The notes under the pieces are model-generated. The model saw only the letters and a list, made by a program, of their open reading frames with translations, did not search any database and had not been told where the DNA came from. The translations under genes and the position numbers were made by a program. 64,000 nucleotides of DNA from Chloroflexi bacterium OHK40 (GTDB taxonomy: Bacteria > Chloroflexota > Chloroflexia > Chloroflexales > Chloroflexaceae), in the NCBI GenBank assembly GCA_004367505.1, contig SFCB01000291.1:1-64000 (forward strand), read 5' to 3'. Of this stretch, positions 53,401-61,406 are shown one piece after another (the first letter of the stretch is position 1; every line of letters begins with the position of its first letter).

Positions 53401-55448
53401 AGCGCACGCGCGCCGAGGCGAGCGCCGCCGAGGCCCGCAGCCGGGCCCTGGTGGCCGGGGCCCAGGCCGCCCTGAGCCGCGAGGACCCCGATGAGGCCCT
53501 GGCCCTCGCCCTCGACGCCGACCAGCGCCAGGCGGCCCTCGTACTCGCCGAGGCCGCCGACGCCAGCGCCCGCCTTTCCCTCGGCCCCTTCGACACCCCC
53601 GTCAGCGTGGTCGCCTTCAGCCCCGATGGCAACACCTTCCTCGCCGGTACCGAGGGCGGTGAGCTCACGGTCTGGGATCGCGCCAGCGGTGAGTTGCGCC
53701 GCCGTTTCACCGCGCCAGGGGCGATCACCAGCGCGGCCTACAGCCCCGACTCGACCCGCATCGTCGTCGGGACTGCCGACGGGGTGCTGCTCGAGCTCGG
53801 CGCCGCCGAGGGCCTCCGCTTCGCCCCAACGGCCGGCGGCGCGATTACCCAACTCACCGTGAGCCCCGATGGCAGCCAGGTGTTGAGTGGCGGTGAGGAT
53901 GGCGCGGCGACGCTCTGGAATCTCGCCACCCGGCGCGCCCAGGGCGACCTGCGCCCCGCCGGTGGCCAGCCCGTCGCCGGCGTCGCCTTCCTCCTCGACG
54001 GCGGCGCACTCGTGGTCGGCGGCGATGGCACCGCCCAACGTCTGACCCTCGGCGGTAGCGCGATCGACAGCTTCGTGCTGCGCGACCCGACCGGGCCAGG
54101 AATGGGCGATGATGGGCTCCCGCCTCCCTGCCTGGTTACCGCCATGACCATGCTGCCGGACGGCCAGAGCCTGGTCGCCGGCTGTAGCGACGGGGCGCTC
54201 CTCCACTGGAGCCTGGCCGAGGGCTGGCTGGGCACCCTCTGCTGCCACGACAGCAACGTGCTGGCGGTGACGGCCAGCCGCGATGGGGCGCACGTTGCCA
54301 GCAGCGGCTTCGACAACACGCGCCTCTGGGAGCTCGCCTCTGGCGTGCAGGTCTGGAGCTACGCAGGGCATGAGGGCGAGGTGAACAGCCTGGCGATCAG
54401 CAGGCGGGGCGAGGTGCTAACCGGCTCCTTCGACGGCACCGCGCGCCTGTGGGATCTCCGTGGCGGCCAGCGCCTTGCCGACCTTGCGCTCCCTGACGGC
54501 GCCAGCCTGGAGATGGTCCTGGGGCTCGCCTTCGGCCCTGGCGGCGAGCTCCTGGTGGTGGACAACTTCGGAACGCTCGGTCGCTGGCCTGGGTCCGGCA
54601 GTGCCCGCCCTACAGCTAGCCAGTTGCCCGGATTCCCTCTCGCATTCAGCACCGATGGAAGCCTGGCGGTGCTCTTCGTCGACGATACGAGCGCTGTGGG
54701 CCAGGGACGCTCTGGCACCGGCGAGCTGCTCCTACTCTGGGATGTGGGCGCGGGCGAGCCGCGCTGTGCGCTCCCCGGTGGCGTCGGCAACTTCCAGACC
54801 GCCGCCTTCAGCCCCGGATCGAACCAGGTAGCCGTTGCCAGCGCCGGCAGCCTGTTGCTTGTCGGAAGTCAGGCCAGGCCCGATGGCGACTGCGCGCCCG
54901 TGCGCCGCCTGACAGGCGACGGGGGCGTGATCCGCAGCATCGCCCTGAGCGCCGACGGCGCGCTGGCCGTCACCGGCTCGGAAGACGGGCTGGTACGCCT
55001 CTGGGACGCAGCCGCTGGCAGCCTGGTGGCCGAACTCCCCGGCCACCGCGACATCGTCACCTCGGTGGCCCTGAGCCCCGATGGCACTATGCTGGCCTCA
55101 GGCTCCTGGGATCGCAGCGTGCGCCTATGGGACACCGCCCAGCGGCGCGAACTGGCGGTACTCCGGGGGCATACCCAGGCCGTACAGGCGCTCGCCTTCA
55201 GCGCCGACGGGCGGCTCCTCGCCAGCGGCAGCAACGACCGCAGCGCGCGTCTGTGGGATCTCGCCAGCCGCCAGGAACTCGCCCGCTTTGCTGAGCACCA
55301 GAGCGCGGTGATCCAGGTGGCCTTCAGCCCCAACGCCCGCACCCTGGCCGCCGGCACCGAGACCGGCGAGCTCGTCCTCTGGCTGGCCCTCCGCCCTGAG
55401 GAGCTCACGGACTGGGTGCGGGAACATCGCACCGTGCCAGGAGCATAG
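50469..55448 (+). CDS. CHAT protease - STAND NTPase - transmembrane - WD40 fusion
   Basis: A 1659-residue multi-domain protein. Residues about 80-350 are a CHAT caspase-like protease with the catalytic pair His211 (LLHVICHGR) and Cys262 (FLATCESASPEASG). A STAND NTPase follows, beginning CPFPGLRAFQSEQREFFFGRE, Walker A IGHSGSGKSS (Lys493), Walker B ILVVIDQLEELF. A charged Ala/Glu coiled coil (845-900), one transmembrane helix (905-928), a second coiled coil and then about 13 WD40-like repeats (1030-1655; e.g. SVALSPDGTMLASGSWDRSVRLWD) complete it. The design is that of NLR-like sensors: WD40 senses, NTPase oligomerises, protease executes. It stands alone. GAGGA seven bases before 50469 sets the start. 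Confidence 0.9.
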   Translation: MESFEITIQRASQALWPVVAEYPAPDHGMPVRCEGTLPPFDPAALAGADLAGYGRILGEAIFTGPLRDAFAECLGRVGRMRVLLYVEEPALRALRWERLCAPVDGDWPMLARTQRLPFSHYLPSLTDRRYPPIGRSDLKALVLAASPAGLSDYGLAHFDIAASVAGVRAALDPIPATVLADLPDAAGPPTLNALCAQITANPYTLLHVICHGRVIGDGETVIYLASPDDQHKVHAIPATDLLARLSALEGYGLPHMTFLATCESASPEASGALGSLAQRMVSQLGMPAVVAMTDTISIATATGLANAFYRLLREHGEPDRALVEATAGLQEQSDITVPVIYSRLGGRPLFADSVERPLRDDELEVGITRLRPLLEERAPTLLPEFDTAVQTLRSAAGVAPASMSPERRAEHAAALQQIATICVDATEMSLHALALGLQAPPAYDSRCPFPGLRAFQSEQREFFFGREAAIERLTERLATEGLLALIGHSGSGKSSLTLAGLLPELQRRRPGLRAAVFAPGFLPLASLDLALYEAERQGEPDAPILVVIDQLEELFTVCTDEEERAAFVEALQRLPQRHGLLLTMGTDFWEACAAYPTLRSLLEPHLAPIEPLTAEELRRAMERQAALVGLRFEANLGTRIIDDVRNEPGAMPLLQHALRELWLRRRGRWLRFDAYEQIGGVQRALAHSADAIYTAHQPESRERLRDLFLRLTRLDPNHEEGETWRDSIQRVPLDDLVPAGEAPETTRALVAELAEARLLVVTGPSVELAHEALIRSWPRLRDWLATDRQSLLQRELLRQAAIAWEQSKGNESFLWSGRRLAQAEALAELPRVPLNAREQSFLDASRALHARQEQAAAEQLAREKRLREEAEARRAEAEQARERAVQSQQEAEQARERARARARTLAWVSLAAAAFFVAAALAAYLAAFQAGVAASNAQVARTQAVLAQSQRDEARRQEALALTAESRAEAQRATAEAERTRAEASAAEARSRALVAGAQAALSREDPDEALALALDADQRQAALVLAEAADASARLSLGPFDTPVSVVAFSPDGNTFLAGTEGGELTVWDRASGELRRRFTAPGAITSAAYSPDSTRIVVGTADGVLLELGAAEGLRFAPTAGGAITQLTVSPDGSQVLSGGEDGAATLWNLATRRAQGDLRPAGGQPVAGVAFLLDGGALVVGGDGTAQRLTLGGSAIDSFVLRDPTGPGMGDDGLPPPCLVTAMTMLPDGQSLVAGCSDGALLHWSLAEGWLGTLCCHDSNVLAVTASRDGAHVASSGFDNTRLWELASGVQVWSYAGHEGEVNSLAISRRGEVLTGSFDGTARLWDLRGGQRLADLALPDGASLEMVLGLAFGPGGELLVVDNFGTLGRWPGSGSARPTASQLPGFPLAFSTDGSLAVLFVDDTSAVGQGRSGTGELLLLWDVGAGEPRCALPGGVGNFQTAAFSPGSNQVAVASAGSLLLVGSQARPDGDCAPVRRLTGDGGVIRSIALSADGALAVTGSEDGLVRLWDAAAGSLVAELPGHRDIVTSVALSPDGTMLASGSWDRSVRLWDTAQRRELAVLRGHTQAVQALAFSADGRLLASGSNDRSARLWDLASRQELARFAEHQSAVIQVAFSPNARTLAAGTETGELVLWLALRPEELTDWVREHRTVPGA

Positions 55449-55777
55449 CGCGAGAACCGAGAATCAGGAACTGGAGAGCTGCACGCGGATGGCGTTCTGA
55501 CGCGCCCCGCCCTCCGCCCGCCCCCCGCATGGGCATGCCAGACGTACGTTGGGCTGTCGGTCCCGCGCACGCGAGAACCCAGCATCCCTCGCCTGTGCAG
55601 GAGCGAACAGAACCCGGGTTCGAGCAGCGCTTCACCGCATCCTGACGGGCGGCGTTCCCCCACTCCCGCGCTGGGAGCGGGGATCAGGGCTTGCCCCCGC
55701 GTAAGCGGGGGTGAGGGACGCAGCGGGCTGCGTCCCTCTCCGTCCCAACGGTTTCCCCGGGATGGCCAGGACCATTG
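55449..55777. repeat. Intergenic region with dispersed repeats
   Basis: Positions 55449-55505 carry GAGAACCGAGAATCAGGAAC and GGCGTTCTGACGCG, related to 20324 and 22049. Positions 55545-55590 and about 55591-55720 carry parts of the 20640 and 11719 repeat families (CCCGCGCACGCGAGAACCC; GCATCCTGACGGGCGGCG; CCCCCGCGTAAGCGGGGG hairpin). No gene. Confidence 0.6.
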
Positions 55778-56878
55778 TCAGGGCAACATGAGCTGCGTGC
55801 CGGCGAAGATCAGGTTCGGGTTGGGGCCGATGCGGTCGATATTCGCGTAGTAGATATCAACCCAGCGCATCGGGTCGTTATAGCGGGCCCAGGCAATATT
55901 CCAGAGGTTATCGCCGGGCTGCACGGTGTAGGCCGGGCCCATAATCGCGGCCAGCCCGGGCGTGTTGAGCGTCAGCCCCATCCCCGTCTGAGGCGAGGGA
56001 ATGTTGAACGTCTGGCCGGGGTAGATCAGGTTGGGGTTCACGATCTGGCTCCGATTGGCCTGGTAGATCAGGTACCAGAGGGCCCCGTTGCCATAGGCGC
56101 GCTGGGCAATCGCCCACAGACTATCGCCGCTCACCACCGTATACATCCCCTGGCCCAGGCCCTGCTGCGAAGAGCCGGGCGTGACGGTCGGCTGGTAAAC
56201 CACAGGCGCGATCGTCGGGATGAAGAAGGTCTGCCCCGGGTAGATCCAGTGGGCGTTGGCGATCTGGTTGGCGTTGTAGTCGAAGATCGTGCGCCAGAGC
56301 GCCCCGTTGCCGTAGAAGGCGTAGGCGATACCGCTGAGCGTGTCGCCGGGGCGCACCACGTAGTAGGTGCCGGTGCCCTGCTGGTTCACCGTGCCGTGGG
56401 CATCGACGGCGGGCAGGATCAGGGCCGTGTTGGCCACGAGGGGCTCGGTGGCCATGGCATCAAGGGCCAGTTCGAGGGCCGCCGCGTCAAGCCCGGCCGA
56501 TGCGGAGCGCTCGCCACGGGCCCGCAGTTCCATAGCCACCGCAGGCGCTGCCGCGTCAGCCGCCTCGACCGCGCGCTCCCCACGAGCCCCCAACTCGAGG
56601 GCCGACCCGGCCGCCGCCACGCTGACCGCCACCGTCGCGGGGGCGGGCTCGCTCGCCCGGGCCAGTCCGGTCGAGCTGAGCGCGAGCGCGCCACCGAGCA
56701 CCAGCGCCAGCCCACCGGCGCGCAGCCGCCGTACCGAGCGCCGCACCGCTAGCGGCGCGGGCACACCCTCGGCCAGCAGCTGCGAGAACTGCTGCTCATC
56801 GACCTCGATCTCCCCCGCCATCAGCTGCGCGAGCAGCTCACCGTCGGTGAGCGTCCGACCCGCCTGAGAGCTGACCAT
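55778..56878 (-). CDS. Membrane-anchored protein with three LysM domains
   Basis: A 366-residue protein. A short cytoplasmic N-terminal region (about 55 residues, GELLAQLMAGEIEVDEQQF) is followed by one transmembrane helix (AGGLALVLGGALALSSTGLA), an Ala-rich linker and three LysM domains (YYVVRPGDTLSGIAYAFYGN, YTVVSGDSLWAIAQRAYGN, YTVQPGDNLWNIAWARYND), each ending with a YPGQTFxIP or FAGTQLMLP strand. LysM binds peptidoglycan or other N-acetylglucosamine glycans, so it probably ties the membrane to the cell wall. The ATG at 56878 is preferred; 56905 is an alternative. Divergent from the DAHP synthase gene. Confidence 0.87.
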   Translation of the reverse strand: MVSSQAGRTLTDGELLAQLMAGEIEVDEQQFSQLLAEGVPAPLAVRRSVRRLRAGGLALVLGGALALSSTGLARASEPAPATVAVSVAAAGSALELGARGERAVEAADAAAPAVAMELRARGERSASAGLDAAALELALDAMATEPLVANTALILPAVDAHGTVNQQGTGTYYVVRPGDTLSGIAYAFYGNGALWRTIFDYNANQIANAHWIYPGQTFFIPTIAPVVYQPTVTPGSSQQGLGQGMYTVVSGDSLWAIAQRAYGNGALWYLIYQANRSQIVNPNLIYPGQTFNIPSPQTGMGLTLNTPGLAAIMGPAYTVQPGDNLWNIAWARYNDPMRWVDIYYANIDRIGPNPNLIFAGTQLMLP

Positions 56879-57073
56879 GACTCGTTCCCTTTCTGGTAAG
56901 CGCACGCCTTCGCGTGGCCTCTTCCCCCACGTGGTCCGGTCCCTCGTACTAGCCAGTGTACGACACCAGATGGATCGTGAAATCCGCCAATAGTCGGGCC
57001 TGTTTCTAGATCAGCGTCTGCGTTGCAGCTCATAGCTGGCGAGCGTGTTGATCTGTGGTTCACGACTCTCGGC

Positions 57074-57079
57074 TATACT
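57074..57079 (+). promoter_or_regulatory. Probable -10 element of the DAHP synthase gene
   Basis: TATACT lies about 35 bases upstream of the start codon. TTGATC occurs 20 bases before it, a longer spacing than ideal. Confidence 0.35.
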
Positions 57080-57113
57080 GGTGCCAGAGCAATGAAGCAG
57101 AAAGCTGCGAGCG

Positions 57114-58187
57114 ATGGATACAAGCCCGGACCTCTCCAGGCAGGTGGCCAACCTGCACGTGCGCGAGATGGCCCCGCTCCTGGCGCCCGTGGAGCTCAAG
57201 CAGCGGCTGCCGCTGAGCCCTGCGGCGGCCCGCACCGTTACCCAGGCCCGCGAGGCCATCCGGCGCATCCGCCGGGGCGAGGACCAGCGTCTGCTGGTGG
57301 TGATCGGCCCCTGCTCGATCCACGACACCGTCGCGGCCCTCGACTACGCCCGGCGTCTGCGGCGGCTCCACGAGGAGCTGAGCGGCCAGCTGTTCATCAT
57401 CATGCGCGCCTATCTGGAGAAGCCCCGCACCACCGTCGGTTGGCGCGGCCTGATCAACGACCCCTTCCTCGACGGCTCCTTCGACATGAGCGCCGGGCTC
57501 ACCATCGCCCGCCGCCTGCTGCTGGAGATCAACGAGCTTGGCCTGCCCGTGGCCACCGAGATGCTCGACCCGATCAGCCCCCAGTATCTCGATGATCAGA
57601 TCAGCCTCGCCACGATCGGCGCCCGCACCACCGAGGCCCAGACTCACCGCGCCCTCGCCAGCGGCGTCTCGATGCCGGTCGGCTTCAAGAATGGCACCGA
57701 CGGCGGCATCCAGGTTGCCGTGAATGCCTGCGTGGCTGCCGCCGGCCAGCATAGTTTCCTCGGCATCGACGAGCGGGGCCAGAGCGCCGTGGTGAAGACC
57801 ACCGGCAATCCCGACGGCTTCGTGATCCTCCGAGGCGGGCGCCACGGCCCGAACTACTTCCCCGAGTACGTGGTGCAGGCCGCCCGCCTCATGCGCGAGG
57901 CCAACGTGCAGCCCGCAGTCATGGTGGACTGCAGCCACGCCAATGCCGGAGGCGACTTCCGCCGCCAGGAGGCCGTCTGGCATAACGTGCTGGAACAGGC
58001 CGTGAGCGCCCCCACCCCGATCATCGGTATGATGGTCGAGAGCAACCTGGTGGAGGGCAAGCAGCCGCTCCTGGCCGATCGCTCGAAGCTGCGCTACGGC
58101 GTCTCGCTCACCGATGGCTGTGTGGGCTGGGAAACCACCGAACTGCTGCTCCACGAGGCCCACCTGGCCCTGGAACGCGCGCGCTAG
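57114..58187 (+). CDS. 3-deoxy-7-phosphoheptulonate (DAHP) synthase, class I alpha
   Basis: A 357-residue DAHP synthase catalysing the first shikimate step from phosphoenolpyruvate and erythrose 4-phosphate. It has the AroF/G/H-type length and motifs: LVVIGPCSIHDTVAALDYA, RAYLEKPRTTVGWRGLINDP, GVSMPVGFKNGTDGG, ILRGGRHGPNY, MVDCSHANAGGDFRRQ and MMVESNLVEGKQ, including metal ligands Cys, His, Glu and Asp. The N-terminal segment used for feedback inhibition in enterobacterial isozymes is present in length, but the specific regulator amino acid cannot be read. Monocistronic. Confidence 0.95.
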   Translation: MDTSPDLSRQVANLHVREMAPLLAPVELKQRLPLSPAAARTVTQAREAIRRIRRGEDQRLLVVIGPCSIHDTVAALDYARRLRRLHEELSGQLFIIMRAYLEKPRTTVGWRGLINDPFLDGSFDMSAGLTIARRLLLEINELGLPVATEMLDPISPQYLDDQISLATIGARTTEAQTHRALASGVSMPVGFKNGTDGGIQVAVNACVAAAGQHSFLGIDERGQSAVVKTTGNPDGFVILRGGRHGPNYFPEYVVQAARLMREANVQPAVMVDCSHANAGGDFRRQEAVWHNVLEQAVSAPTPIIGMMVESNLVEGKQPLLADRSKLRYGVSLTDGCVGWETTELLLHEAHLALERAR

Positions 58188-58463
58188 CTGGCGCTTTGCC
58201 TGCTCAATCGGGTTGCTCATGCCTGGATTGTGCACCAGGCAGCCAGGACAGTGCCAGGATCGGCGGGGGAGATGTGGAGGAGCTGTGCGGGACGAGCCGT
58301 GGACAGCGCCGCGACGCAGCAGATTGCGGCTACGAGGCGCCAACCGCGAATCGTGGTTTCATAGCGCGTCCGGCTTGATCATCTGCACCGGCGGGGTGGC
58401 GCGGAGGGGCCTGCGGCTCCCTGGCACAAGAACCGCTTGTACACAATCAAGGTTTAGCATCAT
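58188..58463. repeat. Intergenic region with an inverted CTATGAAACCA repeat
   Basis: The 276 bases after the DAHP synthase gene contain copy 3 (inverted, about 58300-58364) of the CTATGAAACCA repeat. No gene or clear terminator is seen. Confidence 0.45.
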
Positions 58464-61406
58464 TCAGGCCAGGGCCGCGCGCAGCAGCGCCATGGCCCGC
58501 TCCCAGGCCCCGTCCCAGCGCTCTGGGGTTGCGGCCAGAAAGGTGGCGGCAGCGAGCCCTGCGGTCTGGCCCCGGGGCATCGCAAGCAGGCGGGCGCGCT
58601 CGTCCGAGGGCAGGCTAGCCGCCCAGCGGCGCGCAAGTCCCTGTGCGTGCTCCAGATCGTAGTGGCGCGGCGCGAAGGCCTCCTGGTGGGCGAGCGCCAG
58701 GACAAACTGGCGCATGGCCTCGTCCTGGGCGCCCTCCACGCTCGCGCGGCGGGCCCGCAGCAGCGCGGTGCGCCCCCAGATCACATGGGCGAAGGCGGGG
58801 AGCGGCGGCACTAGCTGGCCTTCGGCCTCACGCAGCAGGCTTGCCACCTGCTCCGGCGGGGCGATGGCGGCCTTGAGCGTGAGGAACTCGGCCGCGTGGA
58901 GGGGGGGGATCCGCTGGCCAAGCTCACTCTCCAGCAGATCGGCGGCGAGGAGCCGGTGGCGCCGGGCGGCCACCTCGTTCTGCGCGTCTGCGTAGAGTTC
59001 GGCCAGGTCGATATCATAGGCGGCCCAGTCGCGCGCGAGCTCGATGCGGGCGGCGGGCTCGCCTTGCAGCAGCGGCACCGCATCCTGAAAGCAGCGGGTC
59101 GCGCCGACGTCTGGCGTGCCGCGCGCGAGCATGCGCCGGTGGGCAAGCACGCCACGGCAGTGAGCCACCAGACCACGGGCGCGCGGGCTGCCCGACTCGA
59201 AGGCTGCGCGTTCGGCCCGCTCCAGCAACTCATCGAGCTCGGCATCGTCACCGCCACGGCGCAGCAGCAGCACGGCGTGGCGATGGTAGTAGCGGGCCTG
59301 GCGGTAGGGCGTGGCGCTGGCACCGTGGTCGGCCAGCACCTCGGCGGAGAGCTGGAGAGCGCGCTCCAGCGCGCCGTCCAGAGCGAGCAACGAGGCGTAG
59401 AGGTGAGTCGCCTGCACCAGATCGGCCGCAACCGGATCCGGTGGCGCAGCCTCACCCTGAGCTTGATACTGGCGGAAGGCGCGCATCGCCGCCTTGGCGT
59501 CGGTGGTCGCCTCAAAGAAGCGCAGCTGCTGCTCGTGCACGAGGCCTCGCACGAGGTGAGCCTGGCCAAGCTGCGAGTCGCGCTGCAGGCGCAGCAGAAA
59601 GTCGGGGGTGGCGCCATCGACGTCCTCGAGGACGGCAATCACCTGCGAGCAACGCCGGCCGATCAGCTCGTGCTCGTCGGCCAGGTGTACCCGCGAGGCG
59701 TTCACGGCCCAGGCGAGCGCCAGGCTCACAAAGAGCCGCCGCGAGCGGGCCGGCAGCGCGGCGATGGCCGCCAGATCCTCCGGAAAGGCAACGCCATCGG
59801 CCGCGAAGCTCGCCATCAGCGTGCTCGCCCGCTCCAGCGCCATCGGGTGCTGCTCCTGCGCATGCAGGAGCCACACGGCCCGCACCTGCTCGTCCCGGAG
59901 GATCGCTTCCAGGCTCAACTCAGACTCGCGCAGGGCATCGAGCCCTGGCTGCACATAGCGGCCGTTCCGCCGCAGACGCCGGGTGAGGGTGCGCCAGAAG
60001 ACATCGGAGAGGATCAGGGCCGCCTCGACATCCCGCTCCCGCAGCAAGCGCTCCACGTAGATGGCGTAGCTCGTGTAGCCACCCCGCGCCACATCGCGGC
60101 GCATCTCGTAGGAGACGTGGTTCGCCATCGCGCGCAGCAGCGAGATCAGCTCGCCGGCGTGCTCCACCTGGGCCCGGCTGAGGGCGCACAGGTAGTCCAG
60201 GGTGGGGCCACGCAGCCCCAGGTCGTCGGGTTTGCCACTCTGATCGATCAGCTGGTAAACCTCGTCGTGCAGGAAGAGCAGCGTCTCGCCGCCCGGCCCG
60301 GCTACGGCTTTGACCAGGGCCAGTTCGCCGATCTGGTCCAGGACGACGTAATCGTACTCCAGCCCGAGGTGGGCAAGCAGCGCCTGGAGCTCGCCCACCC
60401 GCAGCCCACGCCGCGCGTAGGAGAGCACGTAGAGGCAGTAGGCGCGCGTCTGGTCGGCCAGACTCAGCGGCGAGAGCGGGTCGAGCACCGAGTCAACCAG
60501 CCAGTCCTCGAACTCGGGCAGGCTCCCGACGCTGAATGGCGGCGCGCCATCAGGCTCCACTGCGGCCGCCCAGCAGGTGAGCAGCAGCGGCCGGCCCGCC
60601 GTGATCTGAAGCAGGGAGTCCGCCGTGCCGGTGTCCACCTGATGTCCGTGTTCGCGCAGGTAGGCCTGGATCTCAGCCGCCTGCCCGAAAGGCTCGATCT
60701 TCTGCACCCCGATAGCCTCAAGCCCCTGCACCTCCAGCCGGGTGAGCAGCGGCAGTTGCCCGTTCTCGGGCGGGCGGCCGCTCAGGATCACCAGCGTACG
60801 GCGGAGCTGCGGCAACACCGTGCGCATCCAGCCCAGCACGAGCTCGCGCTCGCTGAGCACCTGGGCCGCGTGCACGAGCGCCCCGGGGGGCGCCGGTGAG
60901 TCGAGCAGCGTCTCGACGGTGTCGAAGCGCATCACCAGCGGGGCCGCAGCAGCCAGATGGTTCCAACCAGCTACGAAGGCCTCCCGCAGCCGCAGGCCAC
61001 GCCGGCGCTCCGGATCGCCAAACTGCCGCTCACCCCGAGTCTCGGCGACCGCCCGGTGATAGGCGGCGAAGGCCGCCTCAACCTGAGCGGCGGGAAACCC
61101 GTGCCAGAGCCCCGCATCATCGGTCGCCAGGCCGGCGATCAGGCGCGCCTCGATCGCCTCGGCGCTGCGGTTCTCAAAGTCGTACAGGTCGACGATCGGC
61201 GCCACGCGCACCTCGGGGCACGTAGCGCGCACAATCTCGGGGAAGCACTGCAAGAGGCGCGTCTTCCCCAGGCCACCGCCGGCCTCCACCGAGAGCAACC
61301 GGCAACCCTCGCCGCCGGCAGCCGCCAGCGTCCAGGCACAGAGCAGCTCCTTGAGGGCGTCGCGGCCCACATAGGTTGGCAGGCGGTTGAAGGCGCTCAT
61401 CAGCAC
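58464..61406 (-). CDS. Large STAND-type P-loop ATPase with helical-repeat C-terminus
   Basis: A 980-residue predicted cytoplasmic signalling NTPase. Near the N-terminus FNRLPTYVGRDALKELL leads to a Walker A variant, AGGGLGKTRLL (residues 42-51); LVMRFDTVETLLDSP is a Walker-B-like strand and LVILSGRPP a sensor-like strand. LLQITAGRPLLLTCWAAAVE resembles the post-P-loop helical domain of STAND proteins. The C-terminal half (about 480-980) is helical and TPR-like. It starts (GTG 61406, or ATG 61400) by sharing a base with the previous gene's stop (TAGTG), so the two ATPases are coupled. Exact function unknown; it is the last gene of a three-gene set. Confidence 0.7.
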   Translation of the reverse strand: MLMSAFNRLPTYVGRDALKELLCAWTLAAAGGEGCRLLSVEAGGGLGKTRLLQCFPEIVRATCPEVRVAPIVDLYDFENRSAEAIEARLIAGLATDDAGLWHGFPAAQVEAAFAAYHRAVAETRGERQFGDPERRRGLRLREAFVAGWNHLAAAAPLVMRFDTVETLLDSPAPPGALVHAAQVLSERELVLGWMRTVLPQLRRTLVILSGRPPENGQLPLLTRLEVQGLEAIGVQKIEPFGQAAEIQAYLREHGHQVDTGTADSLLQITAGRPLLLTCWAAAVEPDGAPPFSVGSLPEFEDWLVDSVLDPLSPLSLADQTRAYCLYVLSYARRGLRVGELQALLAHLGLEYDYVVLDQIGELALVKAVAGPGGETLLFLHDEVYQLIDQSGKPDDLGLRGPTLDYLCALSRAQVEHAGELISLLRAMANHVSYEMRRDVARGGYTSYAIYVERLLRERDVEAALILSDVFWRTLTRRLRRNGRYVQPGLDALRESELSLEAILRDEQVRAVWLLHAQEQHPMALERASTLMASFAADGVAFPEDLAAIAALPARSRRLFVSLALAWAVNASRVHLADEHELIGRRCSQVIAVLEDVDGATPDFLLRLQRDSQLGQAHLVRGLVHEQQLRFFEATTDAKAAMRAFRQYQAQGEAAPPDPVAADLVQATHLYASLLALDGALERALQLSAEVLADHGASATPYRQARYYHRHAVLLLRRGGDDAELDELLERAERAAFESGSPRARGLVAHCRGVLAHRRMLARGTPDVGATRCFQDAVPLLQGEPAARIELARDWAAYDIDLAELYADAQNEVAARRHRLLAADLLESELGQRIPPLHAAEFLTLKAAIAPPEQVASLLREAEGQLVPPLPAFAHVIWGRTALLRARRASVEGAQDEAMRQFVLALAHQEAFAPRHYDLEHAQGLARRWAASLPSDERARLLAMPRGQTAGLAAATFLAATPERWDGAWERAMALLRAALA

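Noticed and set aside
52206-54371. 721-residue open frame on the minus strand
   Set aside because: It lies wholly inside the CHAT-STAND-WD40 gene, is Gly/Ala/Arg-biased and carries no family motif; it is a GC-driven shadow of the real gene.
58896-60899. 667-residue plus-strand frame
   Set aside because: Antisense to the 980-residue ATPase gene and without any domain signature.
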